Source: Zygnema cylindricum (taxonomy: Eukaryota > Streptophyta > Zygnematophyceae > Zygnematales > Zygnemataceae). Taken from it: a DNA stretch of 64,000 nt. The notes beneath the pieces are model-generated. The model was not told where the DNA came from. It searched no databases and saw nothing but the letters and a program-made list of their open reading frames with translations. The stretch lies in the NCBI GenBank assembly GCA_037447655.1, contig JBBHKE010001781.1, positions 62,001 through 126,000 of the forward strand, given 5' to 3'. Positions within the stretch are counted from its first letter, which is position 1; each line of letters starts with the position of its first letter. This document shows, piece by piece, positions 23,138 to 35,840 of this stretch. The position numbers and the translations under genes are program-made.

Positions 23138-24599
23138 TTATCTAAATTACACAAACTATTAGCAATAACAAGAATTGTTACCTAAATTACACAAACTGTA
23201 AGCGTTAACAAGAATTGTTACATAAATTACAAAAACACTTAGCGATAACAAGAATTGCTACCTAAATTACACAAACAGTTAGTGATAACAAAAATTGTTA
23301 CGTAAATTACACAAACTGTTAGCGATAACAAGAAATGTAACTTAAGTTAAAACAAATTGTTAGCGATAACAAAAATTGTTACCTAAATTACACAAACAGT
23401 TAGCGATAACAAGAATTGTTGCCTTAATTACACAAAAAGTTAGCGATAACAATTATTGTTAAGTAAATTACACAAACAGTTAGCGATAACAAGACTTATA
23501 ACCTATATTACACAAACTGTTAGCGATAAAAAAAATTGTAACATAAATTACACAAACAGTTAGCGATAACAATAATTGTTACCTTACTTACAGAAATTGT
23601 TAGCGCTAACACGAATTGTTACCAAAATTACACAAAGTGTTTGCGTTAAGAATAATGGTTACCTTACTTACACAAACTGTTAGCGCTAACAGGAAGTGTC
23701 ACCTAACTTACGCAAATTGTTAGCGATAACAGGAATTGTTATCAAACTTACACAAACTGTTTGCGCTAACAAGAATGGTAACCTAACTTACACAAACTGT
23801 TAGCGATAACAAGATTTGTTACCTAAAGTACACAAACTGTTAGCGCTAACAAAAATGGTTACCTAACTTACACAAAGTATTAGCGATAACATGAATTGTT
23901 ACCTAAATTACACAAACTGTTAGCGTTAACAGGAATTGTTACCTAAATTACACAAACACTTAGCGATAACAAGAATTGTTACCTATATTACACAATCTGT
24001 TAGCGCTAACAAGAGTGGTTACCTAACTTACACAAACTGTTAGCGATAACACGAATTGTTACCTAACTTACGCAAACTGTTAGCGATAAGAAGAACTGTT
24101 AGCGACAACAGAAATTGTTATCTAACTTACACAAACTGTTAGCGCTAACAAGAATGGTTACCTTAGTTACACAAATTGTTGGCGATAACAAAAATTGTTA
24201 CCTAAATTACACTAACTGTTAGCGTTAACATAAATTGTTACCAAACTTACATAAACTGTTAGCGCTAACAGGAATTGATACCTAACTTACACAAACTGTT
24301 AGCGATAACAAGAATTGTTACCTAAATTACACAAACTGTAAGCGATAACAGGATTTGTTATCTAAATTACACACACTGTTAGGGCTAACAAGAATAGTAA
24401 CCTAAATTACACAAACTGTTAGCGATGACAAAAATGGTTAATTTACACAGACTATTAGCGATTACAAGAATTGTTTCCTAAATTACAAGAATTGTTAGCG
24501 GTAACAAGAATTGTAACCTAAATTACACAAATTGTTAGGGATAACAAGAATTGTGACCTAAATTACACAAACAGTTAGCGAAAACAAGAATTGTTACCT

Positions 24600-25160
24600 A
24601 AATTACACGGACATTTAGCGTTAACAATAATTGTTACCTAAATTACTCAAATAGTTAGTGATAACAGAAATTGTTACCTTAAGTACACAAATTGTTAGCG
24701 ATAACAAGGATTGTTACCTAAATTACACAAACAGTTGGCGAAAACAAGAATTGTCACCTAAATTACACAAACTGTTAGCGATAACAAGAATTATAACCTA
24801 AATTACACAAACTGTTAGGATAACATAAATTGTTACCTAAATCACACAAACTGTTAGCGATAAACAAGAATTGTTACCTAAATTACACGGACATTTAGCG
24901 TTAACAATAATTGTTACCTAAATTACTCAAATAGTTAGTGATAACAAAAATTGTTACCTTAATTACACAAATTGTTAGCGATAACAAGGATTGTTACCTA
25001 AATTACACAAACAGTTGGCGAAAACAAGAATTGTCACCTAAATTACACAAACTGTTAGCGATAACAAGAATTATAACCTAAATTACACAAACTGTTAGGA
25101 TAACATAAATTGTTACCTAAATCACACAAACTGTTAGCGATAATAAAAACTATTACCTAA
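24600..25160 (+). repeat. Tandem duplication of a 280-bp satellite block
   Basis: The marker ACACGGACATTTAGCG occurs at about 24606 and 24886, followed in both by the same run of variants (ACTCAAATAGTTAGTG, AACAAGGATTG, CAGTTGGCGAAAAC, GTTAGGATAACATAAATTG). The offset of 280 bp equals seven monomers. Confidence 0.85.
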
Positions 25161-26732
25161 ACTTCATAAAGAGTTAGCGATTACAATAATTGTCACCTAA
25201 ATTGCACAAAATGTTAGCGATAACAAAAACTATTACCTAAATTACATAAACAATTAGCAATAACACGAATTATTACCTAACTTACGCAAACTTTTAGCGA
25301 TAACAGGAATTGTTATCTAACTTACACAAATTGTTAGCGCTAACAAGAATGGTTACCTAAGTTACACAAATTGTTGGCGATAACAAAAATTGTTTCCTAA
25401 ATTACACAAACTGTTAGCGATAACACGATTTGTGATCTAAATTACATAAACAGTTAGGGCTAACAAGAATGGTAACCTAAATTACACAAACTGTTAGCGA
25501 GAACAAAAATGTTTAATTTACACAAACTATAAGCGATTACAAGAATTGTTACCTAAATTACAAGAATTGTTAGCGGTAACAGGAATTGTAACATAAATTA
25601 CACAAATTGTTAGCGATAACATGAATTGTGACCTAAATTTCACAAACTATTAGCGATTACAAGATATGTTACCTTAAGTACACGGATTGTTAGCGATAAC
25701 AAGAATTATAAACTAAATTACACAAACTGTTAGGATAACATAAATTGTTACCTAAATCACACAAACTGTTAGCGATAATAAATCTATTACCTAAACTTCA
25801 CAAAGAGTTAGTGATTACAATAATTGTTACCTAAATTGCACAAAATGTTAGCGATAACAATAATGGTTACCTAAATTATATAAACAGTTAGCGATAACAA
25901 CAATTGATACAAAATTTACAGAAACTGTTAGGGCTAACAAGAATTATTACCTAACTTACACAGCGATAACAAAAATTGTAACCTAAATTAGACAAACAAC
26001 TAGCGATAACAGGAATTGTTATCTAAATTACACAAATTAATAGCGATAACCAGAATGGTAACCTTACTTACACAAACTTTTAGCGATAACAAAAATTGTT
26101 ACCTAAATTACACAAACTATTAGCGATAACAAAAATTGTTACCTAAATTACACAAACAGTGAGCGATAACACTAATTGTTACCTAAATTACACAAACAGT
26201 TAGCGATAACAAAAATTGTTACCTAAATTACACAAACAGTTAGCGACAACAAAAATTGTTACCTGATTTACACAAACTATTAGCGATAACAAGAATTATA
26301 ACCTAAATTACACAAACAGTTAGCAATAACAAAAATTGTTACCTAAATTACACAAACAATTAGCGATAACAAGAATTGTTATTTATATTACACAAACAGT
26401 TAGCGATAACAGGATTTGTTTTACTAACTTACACAAATTGTTAGCGCTAACAAGGATGGTTACCTATATTACACAAACACTTAGCGTTAACAAGAATTGT
26501 TACCTAAATTACACAAACAGTTAGCGATAATAATAATTGTTTCCTAAATTACACAAACAGTTAGCAATAACAGGAATTGTTACCTAAATTACACAAAGAG
26601 TTAGCGATAACAAGAAATTTTACCTAAATTACACAAACTTTTTGCGCTTACAAGAATTGTTATTTATATTACACAAACAGTTAGCGATAACAAGATTTGT
26701 TTTACTAACTTACACAAATTGTTAGCGCTAAC

Positions 26733-26985
26733 TGTTGTCTTTTGGAAAGCTCTCAGTCTCAGAGCAGCGCAGCAGCGCAGCAACTATACAGACAGCAGCG
26801 CAGCTGCTATACGGAAGAGCAGCGCAGCTGCTATACAGCAGAGCTGCGCAGCAGCAGAGCAGCGCAGCAGCGAAGCTGCGATACTGACAGGACAAACGCA
26901 GCTGCGGTCACTTTGGATAAGATCCGTACAGACAACGCAGCTGCTACTATCTTGGATATGATTTGGTGCAGGACACCGCAGTTGA
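26733..26985 (+). mobile_element. 5' fragment of an element-3-type LTR
   Basis: This begins TGTTGTCTTTTGGAAAGC directly after GTTAGCGCTAAC of a satellite monomer and matches the first quarter of the LTR at 9200-9985, including its CAGCTGCTATACAG-type minisatellite and the GACAACGCA and GGACA words. Homology stops near GCAGTTGACAAACAC, where satellite B takes over, so about 530 bp of LTR are missing. The insertion point in the monomer is the same as that of LTR 3 and the solo LTR. Gln/Ala/Ser-rich ORFs across it are by-products of the minisatellite. Confidence 0.82.
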
Positions 26986-27353
26986 CAAACACATTATATT
27001 TATTGTNNNNNNNNNNCAAATACAATAGCGATTGAGAAAGACATTAAATCCATTGTTAAAAACAATAGCGATTTACAAACACATTAAATCCATTGTTAAG
27101 TACAATAGCGATTGTTAAACACATTCAATCTATTGTTAAGAACAATAGCGATTGATAAAGACATTAGAACCATTCTTAAGAACAATAACGATTGACAAAC
27201 ACAGTAAATCCATTGTTAAGAACTATAGTGATTAATCAATATATTAAATCCATTGTTAAGAACAATCGCGATTATCAAACACATTCAATCTATTGTTAAG
27301 AACAATAGAGATTGACAAAGACATTAGATCCATTCTAAATAACAATAGCGATT
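26986..27353 (+). repeat. Satellite B, second block
   Basis: About nine 40-bp B units in the same orientation as the first block, from the truncated LTR to about 27353, where AATAGCGATTATTACACAAAC passes into satellite A. It contains a 10-N gap close to its start. Confidence 0.88.
27007..27016. other. Assembly gap (10 N)
   Basis: Ten N just inside satellite B, near the truncated LTR end. The junction between LTR fragment and satellite B may therefore be incomplete. Confidence 0.99.
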
Positions 27354-30300
27354 ATTACACAAACATTTAGCGATAACAAAAATTGTTACCTAAATTACAG
27401 AAAGAGTTAGCGATAACATAAACTGTAATCTAGATTACACAAACTGTTAGTGCTAACACGAAATGTTATCTTACTTACACAAACTGTTAACAATAACAGT
27501 AATTGTTACCTAAATTACACAAACAATTAGTGATAACAAAAATTGTTACCTAAATAACAAAAACAGTTAGTGATTACAGGATTTTTCACTTAAATTACAC
27601 AAGTTGTTGACGATAACAAGCATTTTTATCTAACTTACACAAACTGCTAGCAATAACAAGAATTGTTATCTAAATTACACAAACAATTAGCGTTAACAAA
27701 TTTGTTACCTAAATGACACAAACAGTTAGCGTTAACAAAAATTGTTACCTAGATTACACAAAGAGTTAGGGATAACAAGAATTGTTATCTAAATTACAAA
27801 AACAGTTAGCGATAACAGGAATTGTTACCTAAATTACACAAACTATTAGCGATAACAAAAATTGTTAGCTTAATTACACAAACTATTAGCGATAATAGGA
27901 ATTGTTACCTAAATTACATAAAGAGTTAGCCATAACTAGAATTGTTATCTAACTTACACAAACTGTTAGCGATAACAAGAATTTTGCCTAAATTACACAA
28001 ATAGTTAGCAATAACAAAAACGGCTACCTAAATTACACAAACAGTTAGCGATAACTATAATTATTACCTAAATTACATAAAAAGTTAGCGATAACAAGAA
28101 TTCTTACGTAGATTACACAAATTGTTAGCGCTACCAAGAATTGTTACCTATATTACAGAAAGATTTTGCAATAACAAGAACTGTAATCTTAATTACACAA
28201 ACTCTTAGCGCTAACACGAAATATTATCTTACTTACACAAAGTTTTACTAATAACAGGAATTGATACCTAAAATACACAAACAATTAGCGATAACAAGAA
28301 CTGTTACCTAAATTACACAAATAGTTAGCGATTACAGTATTTTTCACCAAAATTAAACAAGTTGAAAACGATAACAATATTTTTTATCTAATTACACAAA
28401 CTGTTAGCGATAATAGGAATTGTTACCTAAATTACACAATTAATTAGCAATAAGAAGAATTGTTACCTAAATGACACAAACAATTAGCGATAACAAGAAT
28501 TCTTACCTAGATTACAGAAACAGTTAGCGATAACAAGAATTGTTATCTAAATTACACAAACTAATAGCGCTAACAAGAATTGATACCTAAATTACACAAA
28601 GAGTTAGCGATAACAAGAATTGTTACCTAAATTACACAAATAATTAGCGATAACAAAAATTGTTACCTAAATTACAGAAATTGTTAGCAATAACAAGAAT
28701 TGTTACCTTAATTGAAAAAACTGTTAGCCTTAACAAGAATTGTTACCTAAATTACACAAACAGTTAGCGCTAACAAGAAATGTTACCTAAATTAAATAAA
28801 CTGTTAGCGATAACAAGAATTGTTATCCAACTTACATAAACTGTTAGGGATAACTGTAATTGTTACCTAAATTACACAAACAATTAGCAATAACAATAAT
28901 TTTTACCTAAATTACAGAAACAATTAGCGATAACAAGAATTTTACTTGAATGACACAAACTGTTAGCGATAATAACAACTGTTACCTAAATTACACAAAC
29001 AGTTAGCAAAAACAAGAATTGTTACCTTAATTAAATAAAACGTTAGCGATAACAATAATTGTGAACTTAATTAAAGAAAGAGTTAGCGATAAGAGAAACA
29101 ATAATCTAAATTACACAAACTGTTATCGCTAACCAAAATGTTATCTTACTTACACAAACTGTTACCAATAACAAGAATTGTTACCTAAATTACACACACA
29201 GTTAGCGATTACAGGATTTTTCACCTAAATTACACAAGTTGTTAACGATAACAAGAATTTTTATATAACTTACACAAAATGTTACCAATAACAGGAATTG
29301 TTTCCTAAATTACACAAACAATTAGCGAAAACAATAATTGTTTTCTAACTTACACAAACTGTTAAAGCTAACAAGAATTGTTACCTAACTTACTCAAACA
29401 ATTAGCAATAACAAAAATTGTTACCTAAAAAACACAAACTGTTAGCGATAACAGGAATTGTAATCTAAATTACACAAATAGTTAGCGATAACAAAAATTG
29501 TTACCTAAATTACACAAATTGTTAGCGATAACAAGAATTGTTACCTAACTTACTCAAACAATTAGCGATAACAAAAATTGTTACCTAAATTACACAATTA
29601 GTTAGCGATAACAAGAATTGTTACCTAAATTACACAAACAGTTTGCGATAACAAGAATTGTTACCTAAATTACACAAACTGTTAGCGATAACAAGAATTG
29701 TTACCTAAATTACACAAACTGTTAGCGATAACAAGAATTGTTACCTAACTTACTCAAACAATTAGCGATAACAAAAATTGTTACCTAAATTACAAAAACA
29801 GTTAGCGATAACAAGAATTGTTACCTAAATTATACAAACTGTTAGCGATAACAAGAATTGTAACCTAAATTACACAAATTGTTAGCATTAACAAAAATTT
29901 TTACCTAAATTACACAAACAGTTAGCGATAACAAGAATTATTACCTAAATTACACAATTAGTTAGCGATAACATGAATTGATATCTAAAATACACAAACT
30001 ATTAGGGGTAACAGGAATTCTTACCTAAATTACACAAACAGTTAGCGATAACAAGAATTGTTACCTTAATTACACAAACATTTAGCGATAACAAGAATTG
30101 TTATTTAACTTACACAAACTTTTAGCGCTAACAAAAATTGTTACCTAAATTACACAAATAGTTAGTGATAACAAGATTTTTCACCTAAATTACACAAACA
30201 GTTAATGATAACAAGAATTTTTATCTAACTTACACAAACTGTTAGCGATAACACGAATTGTTACCTAAATTACACAAACAATTAGCGACAATAAGAATTG

Positions 30301-32764
30301 TTACCTAAATGACACAAACAGTTAGCGATAACAAGAACTCTTACCTTAAATACACAAACAATTAGCGATACCAATAACTATTTCCTAAATTACATAAACA
30401 GTTGTGTTAACTGGAATTACTACCTAAATTACACAAACATTTAGCGATAACAAAAATTGTTACCTAAATTACACTGAAACAATTTGCGCTAACAGGAATT
30501 GTTATCTAAATTACACAAACTGTTAGCGATAACAAGAATTGTTACCTAGTTATCTAAATTACAAAAACTGTATGCGCTAATAGAAATTGTCATCTAAATT
30601 ACACAAACAGTTTGCGATAACAGGAATTGTAATCTAAATTACACAAACTGTTAGCGCTAACAAGAATTCTTATCTTACTTACACAAACAGTAAGGGATAA
30701 CAAGAATTGTAACCTAAATAACACAAACAATTAGCGATAACATGAATTGTTACCTAAATTTCACAAATAGTTAGCGATAACAAGAATAGTTACCTAAATT
30801 ACACAAACTGTTAGCAATAAAAAGAATTGTTATCTAAAATAAACAAACTGTCAGTGATAACAGGAACTGTTACCTAAATTCCCCAAACAAAAAGCGATAA
30901 CAAGAATTGTTACCTAAATTAAACAAGCAATTAGCGATAACAATAATTGTTATCTAACTTACACAATTAGTTAGCGATTAGAAGAATTGTTGCCAAACTT
31001 ACAAAAATTGTTAGCGATAACAAAAAATGTTATCTAACTTACACAAACTGTTAGCGCTAACAAGAATAGTTACCTAAATTACACAAACAGTTAGTGATAA
31101 CAAGAATTGTTACCTAAATTACACAAAATAATATCGATTACAAGTATTGTTACCTAAATTATACAAATAGTTAGTGATAACAAGAAATGTTATCTAATTT
31201 ACACAAAGTGTTAGCGCTAACAAGAATGGTTACCTAAATTACACAAACAGTTAGCGATAACAATAATTGATATCTAAATTACACAAACAGATAGCGCTAA
31301 CAAGAATTGTTATTTAACTTACACAAACAGTTAGTGATTAGAAGAATTGTTGCCTAAATTACAGAAACAGTTTGCGATAACAAGAAATGTTATCTAACTT
31401 ACACAAACTGTTAGCGCTAACAAAAATGGTTACCTAAATTACACTAACAGTTAGCGCTAACAAGAATTGTTATCTAACTTACACAAACAGTTAGCGATTA
31501 GAAAAATTGTTGCCTAAATTATGCAAACAGTTAGCGATAATAAGAAATGTTATCTAACTCACACAAATTGTTAGCACTAACAAGAATGGTAACCTAAATT
31601 ACACAAACAGTTAGCGATAACAAGAATTGATACCTAAATTACACAAACTGTTAGCGATAACAAAAATTGTTACCTAAATTACACAAACAGTTAGTGATAA
31701 CAAGAATTTTTACTAAATTAGACAAACAGTTAGCAATAACAAGAATTGTTACCTAAATTATACAAAGAGTTAGCGATACAAGAATTGTTAACTAAATTAC
31801 ACAAACAGTTTGCAATAACTAGAATTGTTACATAAATTACACAAACTGTTAGAGCTAACAAGAATGGTTACCAAACTTACACAAAGAGTTAGCGATTAGA
31901 AAAATTGTTGCATAAATTACACAAACAGTTGGCGATATCAGGAATTTTTACCTAACTTACACAAACTGTTAGCGATAACAAGAATTGTTACCTAAATTAC
32001 CCAAACAGTTAGTGATAACAAGAATTGTTACTTAAATTACATAAACAGTTAGCGATAACAAGAATTTTTACCTAAATTACACAAAGTGTTAGCGATTACA
32101 AGAATTGTTATCTAAATTACAAAAACAGTTTGCAATAACTATAATTGTTATATAAATTACACAAACTCCTAGCGATAACAAAAATTGTTACCTAAGCAAT
32201 CACACGAATTGTAACCTAAATTACACAAACAGTTAGCGATAGAAAGAATTGTTACCTAAATTACACAAAGAGTTAGCGATAACAACAATTGTTTCCGAAA
32301 TTACAGAAACTGTTAGCGATAACAAGAGTTGTTACCTAAACTACACAAACAGTTAGCGATAACAATAATTGTTTCCTACATTACAAAATCAGTTAGCGCT
32401 ATCAAGAATTGATATCTAAATTACACAAACTGTAAGCGATAACAGGAATTTTTATCTAATTTAGACAAACAATTAGCGATAACAAGAATTGTTACCTAAA
32501 TTCCACAAACAATTAGCAAAACAGGAATTGTTACCTAAATTGCAGAGTGAGTTAGCGATATCAAGAATTGTTATCTAACTTACACAAACTGTTAGCGCTA
32601 ACATGAATTTTTACCTAAATTACACAAACAGTTAGCGATAACAAAAATTGTTACCTAAATTACACAAACAGTTAGCGATAACAGGAAATGTTACCTAAAT
32701 TACACAGAAGCAGTTTGCGCTAATGGGAATTGTTATCTAAATAACACAAACTGTTAGCGATAAC
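27354..32764 (+). repeat. Satellite A, main block II
   Basis: About 135 forward monomers, mainly of the A1 type (GCGATAAC, AAGAATTG). The part around 29500-29900 is close to the consensus over many units, suggesting recent homogenisation. A marker with GTTACCTAGTTATCTAAATT and CTGTATGCGCTAATAG near 30540 returns at about 33515, beyond the solo LTR. No genes. It ends with ATAAC of a monomer, where the solo LTR is inserted. Confidence 0.95.
32760..32764 (+). repeat. Target-site duplication, left copy (solo LTR C)
   Basis: ATAAC, identical to the five bases after the LTR. Five bases is the usual size for Ty1/copia elements. Removing the LTR and one copy leaves an ordinary satellite monomer. Confidence 0.8.
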
Positions 32765-33179
32765 TATTGTTTTTAGAAAGCTTTAGTCCTCTTTATGCCT
32801 CAGCTGTGAGAGAGAGGTGTTCAGGACTTAAGCTATTTTTGGTTGAGTTTGGTTCAGTACTTACCGAAATTAGTGTGACAGTGAAGTTGGGAGTTCACGG
32901 TTCATTCACACTTGGGACACGTGTCGTCACTTGAAAGAATGCGTGAGTATGTCCTCCGTGGACGTACGGAAATTCGGCAGGACCAGTGGACTTCGTGAAG
33001 TCAATTCTACGGTGCCAAATCCTCTGATCGGACCGCTGACAGCCGCCGCCAACAAATAGTGACGAGGCGTGACTAGATCATTATCACTTTACGTTGTCTA
33101 AACTTCGGTGTAAATATTTGTGATAGAATGTTAGATGTACGGCTGGAATGCCTCCGTACAGCTTAGTGTAGTTTCGGTG

Positions 33180-33187
33180 TATAAAAG
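33180..33187 (+). promoter_or_regulatory. TATA box of solo LTR C
   Basis: TATAAAAG, a perfect match to the canonical TATA element, about 260 bases upstream of the gag ATG and in the middle of the LTR, as expected for the U3/R boundary. The solo LTR could thus in principle start transcription into the satellite array. Confidence 0.6.
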
Positions 33188-33446
33188 TAGGACTTAGTGA
33201 ATTTGATTTTTAGGAACAAATGATATGAAAACTGTACATTCAGTTTTATGTAATTTCATTTCTACATATCTCACAGATTTGTGAGCGGAATTGATTGCAA
33301 TTTTGTGTGTGTGTTTCTATGTATGTTATATACATTGTGGCAAATTTTCAGGATGTTTGAAGTATTTTTCTGAAAGTTATAGTGTGTCAAGGTTTCTGTT
33401 CAGCCATCGGTATTTGTGGAAGCTTCCTCTCTTGATTTGTTCTACG

Positions 33447-33502
33447 ATGACTACTGCTGCATCTTCTCCATCTTCAAAACCAGCAATTGTCTCAAAACAA
33501 CA
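33447..33502 (+). CDS. gag: Gag head inside solo LTR C
   Basis: The ATG at 33447 opens MTTAASSPSSKPAIVSKQQ, which reaches the LTR end; in a full element it would run on into the primer-binding site. The Ser/Thr/Ala/Pro-rich start followed by a QQ end parallels element 3 (MSTSTTTAAPPP...VQQ). Here it stops within a few bases after passing into satellite DNA, so it makes no complete gag protein. Confidence 0.6.
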
Positions 33503-33507
33503 ATAAC
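33503..33507 (+). repeat. Target-site duplication, right copy (solo LTR C)
   Basis: ATAAC directly after the LTR terminus CAACA, matching the left copy and continuing into AATAATTGTTACC of the same satellite monomer. Confidence 0.8.
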
Positions 33508-35840
33508 AATAATTGTTACCTAGTTATCTAAATTACACAAACTGTATGCGCTAATAGGAATTGTCATCTAAATTACAAAAAAAATTAGCGATAACAAGAA
33601 TTGTTACCTAAATTACACAAACAGTTAGTGATAACAGAATTGTTACCTAAATTTCACAAACTGTTAGCAATAACAAAAATTATTATCTAACGTAAACAAA
33701 CTGTCAGTGATAACAAGAATTGTTACCTAAATTACCCAAATAATTAGCGATAACAAGAATTTTTACTTAAATTACACAAACAGTTAGGGATAACAAGAAT
33801 TGTAATCTAACTTACACAAACTGTTAGTACTAAAAAACGTTTTTACATAAATTACACAAACAGTTAGCAATACCAAAAATTGTTGCCTAAATTACAGAAA
33901 TAGTTAAGGATAACAATAATTATTGTCTAACTTACAAAAATTGCTAGCGATAATAGGAATTGTTACCTAAATTATACAAACTGTTAGCGATAAAAGGAAT
34001 AGTTATCTAACTTACACAAACTTTTAGCGATAACAAAAATTGTTACCTAAAATACAAAAAACAATCAGCGATTACAAGAATTGTTACCTAAATTACACAA
34101 ATAATTAGCGATAACAAGTATTGTTACCTAAATTACACAAATAGTTAGCGCTAATAAGAATGGTTTCCTAACTTACACAAATTATTTGCGATAAGATGAA
34201 TTGTTAACTAACTTACACAAACTGTTAGTGCTAACAAGAATTGTTATCTAACTTACACAAACTGGTATTGATAACAAGAATTGTTACCTAAATTACACAA
34301 ACTGTTAACGATAACAAGAATTGTTACCAAAATTACACAAACTGTTAGCGATAACAAGATTTGTATCTAAATTACCCAAACAGTTAGCGCTAACAAGAAT
34401 GGTAACCTAAATTATACAAATTATTAGCGATAATATAAATTGTTACCTAAATTACACTAACAGTTAGCGATAACAGATATTGTTATCTAAATTACACAAA
34501 CAGTTTGCACTAACAGGATTTTTAACCTAAATTACCGAAACAGTTAGCGATAAAGGAATTGTTATCTAAATTACACAAACATTTAGCGATAACAAGAATT
34601 GTTACCTAAATTACAGAAACAATTAGCTATAACAAGAATTATAACCTAACTTACACAAACTCTTACAATAACAAGAATTGTTACCAAAATTACACAAACT
34701 GTTAGCGATAACAGGATTTGTATCTAAATTACACAAACAGTTAGCGCTAACAAGAATGGTTACCTAACTTACACAAACTGTTAGCGATAACAAGAATTGT
34801 TACCTATAATACACCAAAAGCTAGCGATAATAGGAATTGTGATTTAAATAACTTAAACAGCTAGCGGTAACAGGAATTGTTACCTAAAGTATACAAACTG
34901 TTAGCGCTAACAAAAATGGTTTTCTAACTTACAGAAATTGTTAGCGATAACAAGAATTTCACCTAATTTACACACTCTGTTAGTGATAACAAGAATTGTA
35001 ACCTAAGTTACACAAATTGTTATCGATAACAAGAATTGTTTCCTAAATTACACAAACTGTTAGCGTTAACAGATATTGTCACCTAAATTACCCAAACAGT
35101 TAGCGATAACAAGAATTGTTACCTAAATTTCACAAACTCTTAGCGATAACAGGAATTGTTACATAAATTACACAAACTGTTAGTGATAACAAGAATTGTA
35201 ACCTAAATTACACAAATAGTTTGCAATAAAAAGAATTGTTACCTAAATTACACAAACAGTTAGCGATAACAAAAATTGTTACCTAAATTACACAAACAGT
35301 TAGCTTTAACAAGAATTTTTACCTAATTTACACAAACTGTTAGCGAAAACAAAAATTATAACCTAAATTACACAAACATTAGCAATAACAAGAATTGTTA
35401 CCTAAATTACACAAACAATTAGCGATAACAAAAATTGTTACATGAATTAATTGTAACCTAAATTACACAAACTGTTAGCGTTAACAGATATTGTCACCTA
35501 AATTACCCAAACAGTTAGCGATAACAAGAATTGTTACCTAAAATACACAAACTATTAGCGCTAACAATAATGGTTATCTAACTTACAGAAGCTGATAGCC
35601 ATAACAGGAATAGTGACCTAACTTACACAAATTGTTAGCGCTAAGAAAAATTGTGACCTAACTTATACAAACTGTTAGCGTTAACAGAAATTGTAATCTA
35701 ACTTACATAAACTGTTTGCGCTAACATGAATTGTTACCTAACTTACGCAAACTGTTAGCGATAAGAATAATGGTTACCTAACTAATAATAATCGGCTAGC
35801 TTATAACAGATTTTGCTATCTAAATTACACAAACAGTTAG

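Larger units (their letters stand above)
11407..26732 (+). repeat. Satellite A, main block I
   Basis: About 380 tandem 40-bp monomers, all forward. Two monomer types intermingle. A1 has GCGATAAC, AAGAATTG and CTAAATTAC (perfect example 29656-29695). A2 has GCGCTAAC, AAGAATGG and CTAACTTAC (example 17261-17300). The three diagnostic positions tend to change together. The monomer core GTTAGCG(A/C)TAAC is a dyad, perfect in A2. Segmental duplications are recorded separately. ORFs seen here translate a 40-residue periodic frame and are not genes. The block ends at CTAAC, where an LTR fragment begins. Confidence 0.95.
32765..33502 (+). mobile_element. Solo LTR of copia family C
   Basis: A complete LTR of 738 bp, starting TATTGTTTTTAGAAAGC and ending CAAAACAACA, flanked by ATAAC on both sides. 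Its start resembles LTR 3 (TGTTGTCTTTTTGGAAAGC) with G changed to A at the second base. Inside are the palindrome GACACGTGTC at 32916-32925, a TATA box and a gag head. No internal element sequence remains, so it probably formed by recombination between two LTRs. The ORF running over its 3' part is only the gag head plus upstream leader. Confidence 0.88.

Noticed and set aside
26336-26524. Small ORF in the satellite
   Set aside because: Its protein is a periodic translation of the 40-bp monomer (40 residues per three monomers), with no start context or conservation. The ORF at 45067-45252 is the same frame by chance.
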